A stretch of DNA of 64,000 nt from Seriola aureovittata (Eukaryota; Chordata; Actinopteri; Carangiformes; Carangidae). The notes beneath the pieces are model-generated. The model was not told the DNA's origin, searched no databases, and saw only the letters and a program-made list of their open reading frames with translations. Location: the NCBI RefSeq assembly GCF_021018895.1, contig NC_079387.1:3225083-3289082 (forward strand), written 5' to 3'. Shown piece after piece: positions 21,257-30,200 of the stretch. Both the position numbers and the translations under genes were made by a program. How positions within the stretch are numbered: the stretch's first letter is position 1; the number at the start of each line of letters is the position of its first letter.

Positions 21257-24200
21257 CTGCAGCAGCATGAAGAGAAAGAAGTGTTATCACGGTATGAGAG
21301 AACATAGTAAGAAAATAAACACTTTAACTTTGGAAAAGTATTAGAAAACCATAAAACTTGACACCTAGAAAAATAATTTTTTTAGACACATTAGTATTCG
21401 TAAAAACTGATCACACCTAAGTACAGATGGAAGTTTTTGGAGCTGGAGCATTAACGCTGATGTATAACCACTTAATCCACCTTTAATTTTTGGCTCCCCC
21501 AAGGACACAAATTTCTTAAAAGTCCTCAGCTCTCCACCCATCTTACCTTCCACCATCAGTTTAGCTTTGGATGTGTGCTCCCCAACCTCGATGCTGTACG
21601 TGCCCTCATCCTCCACAGACACCTGCTGGATCACCAGTTTATGGGAACAGCCGTCAACCAGAATGTCCACTCGATCAGAGGAAACCAGCTCCTCCCTGCC
21701 CTTGTACCAGGTGGCGCTGCAGCGAGGTGAGGAAACGGTGCACTCGAGGATCACGCGATGTTTCTCCAGGGCTGTTCGGTCTCGCAGAGGTTTAACGATG
21801 GAAACTGGGAGTTCTGGAGTGAGGGGAAAATTTTGGAGATTTGGTGATGAACGTTTTTAAGATGTTAAGTCAGATATTTTAGATGTAAAAAGTAGCTTAC
21901 CTTCTACCTCAAGGTAGGCTGTAGATTCAACATCTCTGGCTACAAAGCGGATTTCTCCAACATCTTCAGCTTTGACATTACACATCAGCAGGAAGTGTTT
22001 GGTCCCTGAAAGAGAACAACAAAATATTCGTAGAATCTATTTCAAGGAATATTGAAGCGGTTTTGTCGGCTTGTGGTATAATACCTCACAAAGACACTTT
22101 TAGGTTTTCCTTTAATTTCTCACCCATCTGTATGTTTTGTCTCTGTCTTTGCTCTCTGCTTACTGCTAGGCCCTACAATTCCCTTTTTGCCCACCATATG
22201 TCCTGCTACACACAATTTATTATATTATTTATTGTGGGTATTTGTTTCACAGTCTTATCAGAATCACTCAGTCTAATCAATAATTGATCCGTGCCTTTTC
22301 TGACCTTCAGTGCGGATCTTGATGGTGCTGGTGGGCCGGATCTTGTGGCCATCCTTGTACCACTCTCCTGTCACATCCTCCAGAGAAACCTCGCACATGA
22401 AGACAGCATTCTGGTCCTCCTGAATGTAAAGATCCTCCAGATCCTGCACTATCTCCAACTGATGCTCTGTGAGGTTAGTGAAGAGATTTAGATCAGGGAT
22501 ATTAGATTAGCCAGAAACAAAGATATTAAGTGTCTTTTTTGGAGACATGTTGATGCATTCAGTTTCTCCCTAAAACCACTAGATGGAGGCATAGTACAAG
22601 CTCTACTCCAGCTACTTCACTTGATGCAGAATGCAACATGAAACTTGGATGAGCCTTGAAATGTCAAATATTGTCAAAATGTAACTTTTCATATAAATGT
22701 TAATGGGACATGTGGTATGGTAGTATCTCTTCAGATAATTACCATACACCTCCAGTGAACAGTAAGTGTTAATTTCTCCTGCATCACATGTGTAGGTGCC
22801 AGAGTCAGCCCGGGAGCACTGCAGGATCTGACAGAACCGCTTCCGACCCATGGAGTAGATTCGACAGTTCTTCCCTGGCTTCAGCTCCGTCCCGTTCTGA
22901 TACACAGGAGGAAAAAGACAAAGGTATTCTTCATGAGTTTAAAACCTGTTGCCATCAAATCTTATATTTTTTTCTGCGATGAGCCAAAACGTAGACAAGC
23001 ACAATGATAGGATTTATTGGTTTCTCTTACCTTGAGCCATCTGACTTCAACATTTTGTCTGGAGAATTCACACTCCAGAGTGGCAGGAAGATCCTCCTCC
23101 ACACGGACATCAGCCAACGTTTTCAAGATAGACACTGGTGTCTCTGTAGGTTCAGTCAAAGAACTTAATAAGTGAGTGAATCAACAAATCAGAATCGATC
23201 AGTAATGCTTATTCTTTTCTGTCCGTCCTCCTGGACTTTTCCAGGAGGATGAGTCTATACCTAATAATCATTAGCTAATCTAGTTACCTTTGATTGTGAG
23301 CCTGGCAATGGTGCGTACCCCTTCAGCAGAGAAGATGATGGTACCTGTATCTTCCAGAGTGAGGTTCGACAGGGTGAGGCTGTGGACTTGCCCATTGGTG
23401 CTCACCCGCCACTGGTTGTTTGGTTTCACCCGAATACCATCCTTCTGCCAAATTCCCTCCACATCTGTGTGAGAAAGCTCCACCTCGAAAGAGGCAGTCT
23501 CTCGTTCAAAGGTTTCTTGGTCAGTTAGGCCTTTACGGATGGAGATTTTACGGGCTGGATTGGAAGAGATGAGGGACAGTAGTGTAGTGAGAGGAGTGAT
23601 GTACTTCTTAGAAAATTGTATCAGGATTAAATGATGCCATCCAGATATTCAGAAATGATACATGTGAAGAATAATTCCTAAAAGTCTGGGTAAAAGTTGG
23701 GTGATGCATCTGTTTGGCAAAACTTGATGTTGAATCTCATAATTGCATTTTAAATATAATCATGCTGCTTGAAGGCAGGGCTAACACCTCTACTGAACAC
23801 TCAAATAACACTGAGTTTCAAGGACAGTAAAAGGTGGTTCAAATATAGACCCAGCTCAGTTTATCACATTACAGAAACAACACCTAGAGTAGCTCCATGG
23901 TCCATTGTCACAGTGTCATTCAGTATACTATTGTATAACAGCATGGCTGTGTTTCAAAAATCTTTTCACACTTACAGGTCTAGCCCTGCTCTTCTCAGTA
24001 TCTTTTTGCATGTGACATACTGTGAAAAACGCTCTGCTCTTCTGCTGCCCAGAACTCATCGGTGTCAGATGAGATGCCAGTCAATAAATGACGCACCGCT
24101 CTGACTCTGAATAATTCACAAGAACACTAGAAAGTATTTGGATAGTATGTCCTTTAGTTCTCAAATGATAAGTTCATTTTTGCTCATCTATCAAGCAGAA

Positions 24201-27200
24201 ATTCAAAATATTTATTGGATCTGTTTCCTCAAATCTGAGGATTTGTTGCTGTTTTATGTAATTGGAGATTACATATCTTTTTCTGACATTTCATAGATTA
24301 AGATATCAATTGATAATCATTGATATATATACACACACACTCAATCACATCCCACCTCATATCACTTACGTTCTACATTGAGTTTGACCTGTGCTCGGTC
24401 ATGCAGAGTCTCGCAGCGGTAGGTTCCCCGGTCTGACAGAGTCAGGTTGTTGATGGTCAGACTGCGTTTACAGCCGTTCTGAGCCAGTGTATGTCGAGGG
24501 CCGGGCTGAATGACCACTCCCTGCCTCATCCACTGAACTTCCCCTGTCTCCAGACTGATCTCTGTTTCCAAGGTGGCATCGCCAAACTCTTCTGCCATGA
24601 CAGCCTCCATTTTCGTAATAAACATGACCTGAGCCTCTGAACGTAATTGAAAGAGAGAGAAATAAAAGTTACAATGGCAATTTTGGTAATACACCATTTC
24701 CTCTCTTTTCATTTAATTATCTTACCCTGAACTTTGAGGCTGGCTTTGCTCAATTGTCCCTCTGCCTCTGCTGTAATCTTCGAACAGTCCAACACCTGGC
24801 ATTTCTTAATCACCAAGGTGTGGCATAGGCCATTCCGGGTTGCCTGGAAACGATCACCCAGCGTGATAGCCTCATTGTCCATGAGCCAGACCAACTGAAC
24901 ATCCTCAGGGGAAACCACACACTTGAAAGTGGCATCTTCTCCTTCAAGCACGGTGGTGTTGTGGAGCTCTGTGAGGAACTCAACCACTCGAGGCACTGAA
25001 AAGACGTAAGAAAGTTCATGAAGCAGCTGCCGTATGTAAGAAGAGACAGAGTGCAGACATACTTACTCTCTACTCTCAGTGAGGCCACAGTCCGGTCATC
25101 TCTGGACTCACAGGCGTACTCCCCAGCATCCTCTCTGGTCAAACGGTGGATGGTCAAGCTTCGCTCCACTCCATCCGCACGAATGGAGAACCTCCTGCTT
25201 GCAGCCACCTCCATGCCATTCTTTAGCCACTGGACATCTGCTTTTGGCTTGCCCACTTCACAGCGAAGGGTTACCATACCATCAGCATGGGCCACAGTGT
25301 CCCGGAGTGGCCTCACAAACTTGATTCTCATTTCTGTGATGCAAAAAAAAAGAAAAAGAAAAAGTTAATATGGCTTTTCAGCCCACACTGAAGTGTTCTG
25401 TAATGTTATTGGCAAAATGAAATTGAAATTTTAACCTTTGACCAGCAGGCTGAAGTGGATCTGGTCGGTGTTGACATCACAGGTGTACTCGCCAGCATCA
25501 GAGCGCCTCAAAGGCTCGATGGTGAGGGTGCGCTTATGGCCCTCCACGAGTGCTCTGAAGCGCTCACCTTCAACAGGTGTCCAGTCTTTCAGCCAACACA
25601 CTATGGCACTTTCTTTGGACACGTAACTCATTAAGGTCACACTCTCTGCTTCGTAACCCGTCACAACAATGTCATCCTCTTTGTTCACAAACTCAACTGG
25701 AGGTTCTTTGATGTAAAAGAAAAGAGAAGCAACTATTAGGTACCTTTTTTTTTTTTTTATCAGAAGCTTACTTTTTTTCTGAAGACTCTTGAGACCTTTA
25801 CCCTGGGTCTGTACCTTGTATTCGGACGACACTGATCATCTTGTCATCCACAGCGTCACACACATACTTCCCAGAATCTGAGGGCTGGATATTAGAGATG
25901 ATAATTTTCCTCAGAGTCCCATAGCTCTCAATGTAGGTACGAGAGTCATTGGTGAGCAGCCTCTCATTGCAATACCACTGGACGGGTGCATTGGCGCGGG
26001 ACACCTCACAGGCCAGGATCAGTTCATCACCTACCACCATCTCCTGGTATTCTGGGTCAATTGAGTTTCCTACAATTGTCACTGGAGGCTCTAAGGTCAT
26101 AAGAGGGACAAGGTTAGTGATTTATTCAAGTGAGAATTTTTGTACAAATTCCTTTCGACAATAAAATGAAGTAAATGTATTTTACCTTCTACTGTAACCT
26201 GGAAGCTGATATTGTCATCTCCAACATCCAGGAAGTACTCTCCTGAGTCTCTGAGTTCAGCGTTGAGGATGACCAGCGACCGGAAAGCGCCTTCTTCCTC
26301 TTCACAGAACCTTTCATCGTCCTCAATACGACAGCCATCCTTGTACCACTTGGCGACAGCATTGGCTCTGGAGAGTTCACACTCCAACACAATGTCATCA
26401 GAAATCAGGGACTTGAGTTTTGTCTTCATCTCTGACTTTCTTAAGATCTTCACTGGAGGCTCTGAGGATGCAGAATTACATGTTGACACTCAATATGATA
26501 TTATGGTTGTCTTTAAAATCGCTTTATGAGCCAGAAGTCATCTCCAAAGCCAACTTTTGCCTCTTACCTGAAACTTTGACCTGGAAATCAATTTTATCAT
26601 CACCAGCATCGCAGGTGTATTTTCCAGAATCCTTTGGTGTAGGAACATGGATGGTCAGACGACGGATGAGCCCCTCCTCTGTGATGGTGACATTACTGTT
26701 TTCCTCAATTTCTTTGCCATTCAGCCACCACTTGACTTCTGCACTTGGCCGGGACACCTCAATCTCCATCACAATTGGTTTGCCAGCAAAGCTATCCAGT
26801 TTGTCAGGTGTGTTTTTGGGAAGAGTAAGCGTCACTGGTGGCTCTGAATGAAAAGGAGGAATAAAGTCATTAAAGAGGAAAGAGTCATAAATGATAGAAA
26901 TGCTATCGAATTTATGTACATTTATTCATCTATCAGGATGCTAAATAATTACCCTTGTGTCCCCATTCCTACCTGTAATAGTTACCAGGAGCGCCACAGA
27001 GTCATCTTCAGTGTCACATATATACTCCCCTGTGTCATCCACAGTTGGCATGGGTATAACTAGCCGGCGTTGGGCCCCATCCACCTCCAGGATCAAGTTA
27101 GGACTCTCTTCTACCTCCAAGCTGTCCCTGAACCAGCGGACAGGAGCATCTGACTGGGAGATCTCACAGCTGAGCACCAGCCTCTTTGATGCCAAATGGG

Positions 27201-30200
27201 TCAATTCCAGCTCTGATTCACTGGGGGAAACAATTCGGACTGGTGGTTCTAGAGTTGGAAGAAAAAATGTAACCTTTATTTGACCAGGTTATTATTGGAA
27301 ATCTTATGAATATGTGGAAAGCATTTTGGTGATGTAACACCTTTCCAGTAGGAATATAGCAGAACCAGAAGCGAGTACAAACCTGTGACATTAAGCTGGA
27401 AGAAGACAGAGTCTCCATCTGTTTTGCAGACATACTCTCCCTCATCCTCCACCGATCCGCAGAGGATGGTCAGCCTCCTGTAAGGACCCTCAGATATCAC
27501 CTGGATATATTTGCTCTCCTCTACCTCCTGGCCATCCTTGAACCACTGCACCTTCCCGCTGGAGCGGGACAGTTCACACTGCAGGTGGATCTCCTCTGAG
27601 ATATAGCTTTTCATCACAACATCATCCTTAGGTTCCACAATCATCACTGGAGGCTCTGTGTTTGTAGATAGTTGAAGCAGATTGAGGCAAATTTAGCTTT
27701 CTTATGTAACTAATGTGTGTGTAAATAACACCTCTCATCTTATCTCATTCATGAATTGATACATGTGTCACAAATTTACTACTCAGACCAGCAGGAATCA
27801 GAACTGTCCCTGTACCTCTGACATTGACGGTGAACTCCATACTGTTGTCTCCTGCCTGGCAGGTGTAGCTTCCAGCATCTGAGGTTTCTGCAGAGCGGAT
27901 TATTAACCTCCTCACAGTTCCCTCTGCCTGCAGAGTGATGTTGTCACTGGGCTGGATCTCACAGCCATCTTTATACCTGGGACACAAATTTGATAAAGAC
28001 AACTATAAAATAAATGGTATAAATAAATCACAGACTAAATACAAATAAATCAAAGTAGCCTATTAAAGAATACGTAGATGAATTAAGTGAGACCTTCCAG
28101 CAATGTCTGTTGTAAGTATCTGCAACAAATGAACCAAATAGTACTACAACATGATCAACTCACTTTATCCTTTTTAATGTCATAGCAGTCTTACCAAAAC
28201 AGTGTTTATGTATATGTAATTATGCAAAACCTCTGAATGCAAAGCTAAGTGATACTACATGTCAAAAACAACACTTCAAAAAACAGAATCATTAAAAAAC
28301 TGAATTTGAAAAGAGAGCAGTAAATAATACTTCCTATTCATTTCTCTAATAGGACTTTACTCCCTACCATATGACTTCGGCTTCCTCTCTGGAGACGTTG
28401 CAGAGCAGCACCACAGGGTCCAACTCCATGCTGCTCTTATGGAGCTCCTCCTCTGGGACCAGACTGAACTCCACAGGAGGACCTGAAAAAGAAAGGATGG
28501 ATACAAGGTACCATGGTAACACAAGGTACGAGAGGATGAACTTGCTATTCAAATATCTTTTACCTGCAACATCCACGTTGAATTTGATGACATCCCCTGA
28601 AGTTTCACATGTATAAACTCCAGAGTGACATGCATCAGCTGACTGAATGACAATCCTCCGCATATTCCCATCTGATTGAATGTTGACACCATCGGCCATC
28701 TGGAGCTCCTCGCCATCTTTGAACCAGGATACTTTTGCAAAGGGGTGGGAGACTTCACAGTAGAGAACAATAACATCACCAGACTCCACCTTCTTATTGC
28801 TGTCTAATTCTGACAGAGGGCTGAATTTTAAAACAGCAGCTGCAAAGAAATGAACATACAAATTAAACAATCTCCCAAAACATTCTTCTATCACATACTA
28901 GAACTAGCAAGATTAGCAGATTTTAACACCTACGTGCAACTTTGAGCACAGCTGAATCCCGGACTCCATTGGCTATGAACGTGACCTCTGCTGTGTCCTC
29001 TGTAGTGCGGATGTCACGGATAACCAATGAGTGCTGTGTTTGTGAGTGTTGTATCAGGTATCGTCCGCCATGTTGCAGTTGGGCGCTATTCAGAAACCAG
29101 GTTCCAACCATTGAGGCAGACAATTCGATGGAGAAGCGAGCATCTTCTCCCTCCACAACCTCACAGCCCTGGAGGTGACTGCGAATTCTGGGCCCAGGAA
29201 CTACGAAAAATGCAAAAAACAAAACTACAAGTTAACAAAAGTAAAACTATCAAAATTCAAAGCAATTTTTGTGGCCAATACTGATATTGACATTTTTAAG
29301 GGGAGAAAGTTACCTGTTTAATACAAACTGATAACATTGGTTAGTAAAAAACAAAAATAAATTGATTAGTAAAGAACTGTGATGGATTTGTACCAAGAAA
29401 GTGACATGAAATATAATAATTCATTATGAAAATAATGGTAAAATATATACAGTATATAAAATGCTTCCAATTAAACATATAAGAGCTTTTTTTTCTTTCT
29501 ACATCTGGACAAAGTGAGGACAATTTAGCAGCGTTATACTCTCTTTAGGTTCACAGTATGATGAAATGCGCACAATAACATATGTACAATTTTACTTCAC
29601 AGTCATTTCCTCACCCAGATGGACGACTTTGGGAAACTCCACATGACCACTTCGTCCGTACTTGTTGATGCAACAGACACGGAAGCGGTAGTCGCCTTCG
29701 CATGGCACGCTGTCACCAGTGACCTCAGCTGAGGTGGCGGTCTCTGTGGTGAAACACTTCTGCCACTCCTGGGAGCCCACTTCTTTTCTCTCCAGCACGA
29801 AGATGGAGCGGGTGGACGTCTGGCTGTTGGGGGCAGGAACCCAGGTGAGAAGGGCACTGTTGGGTCGATCTACGTCCATCTTGACACCCACAGGGCAGAT
29901 AGGGGGACAGTGTCTTGAGGCTAAAGGACGGGGGAGAAGGATGAAGAATGTAGGAGTGAGTCATCGTGGCAGAAGGGCCTGGTTGTTAGAGAGTTCCTCA
30001 TGGAATCTATTCAAGTCTAGCTTTCAACAATTTTCTTTAATATCATTCTCAGAATGTTTTGCTAACCAGCCAGAAAAACCATGAAACAAATTTTGAAATT
30101 GGTGTCTCCTAAAAGTACCTTTGACCTTGAGGCGTGATGAGGTCTTGGATCTCCCTGCGACAAAGGTCACTACCCCTGAGTCTTGATAGGCCACATTGAC

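Noticed and set aside
25018..25368. 116-codon + strand ORF, and similar ORFs opposite obsl1 exons
   Set aside because: It is the antisense shadow of obsl1 exon 15; the - strand frame carries the Ig motifs and splice sites.
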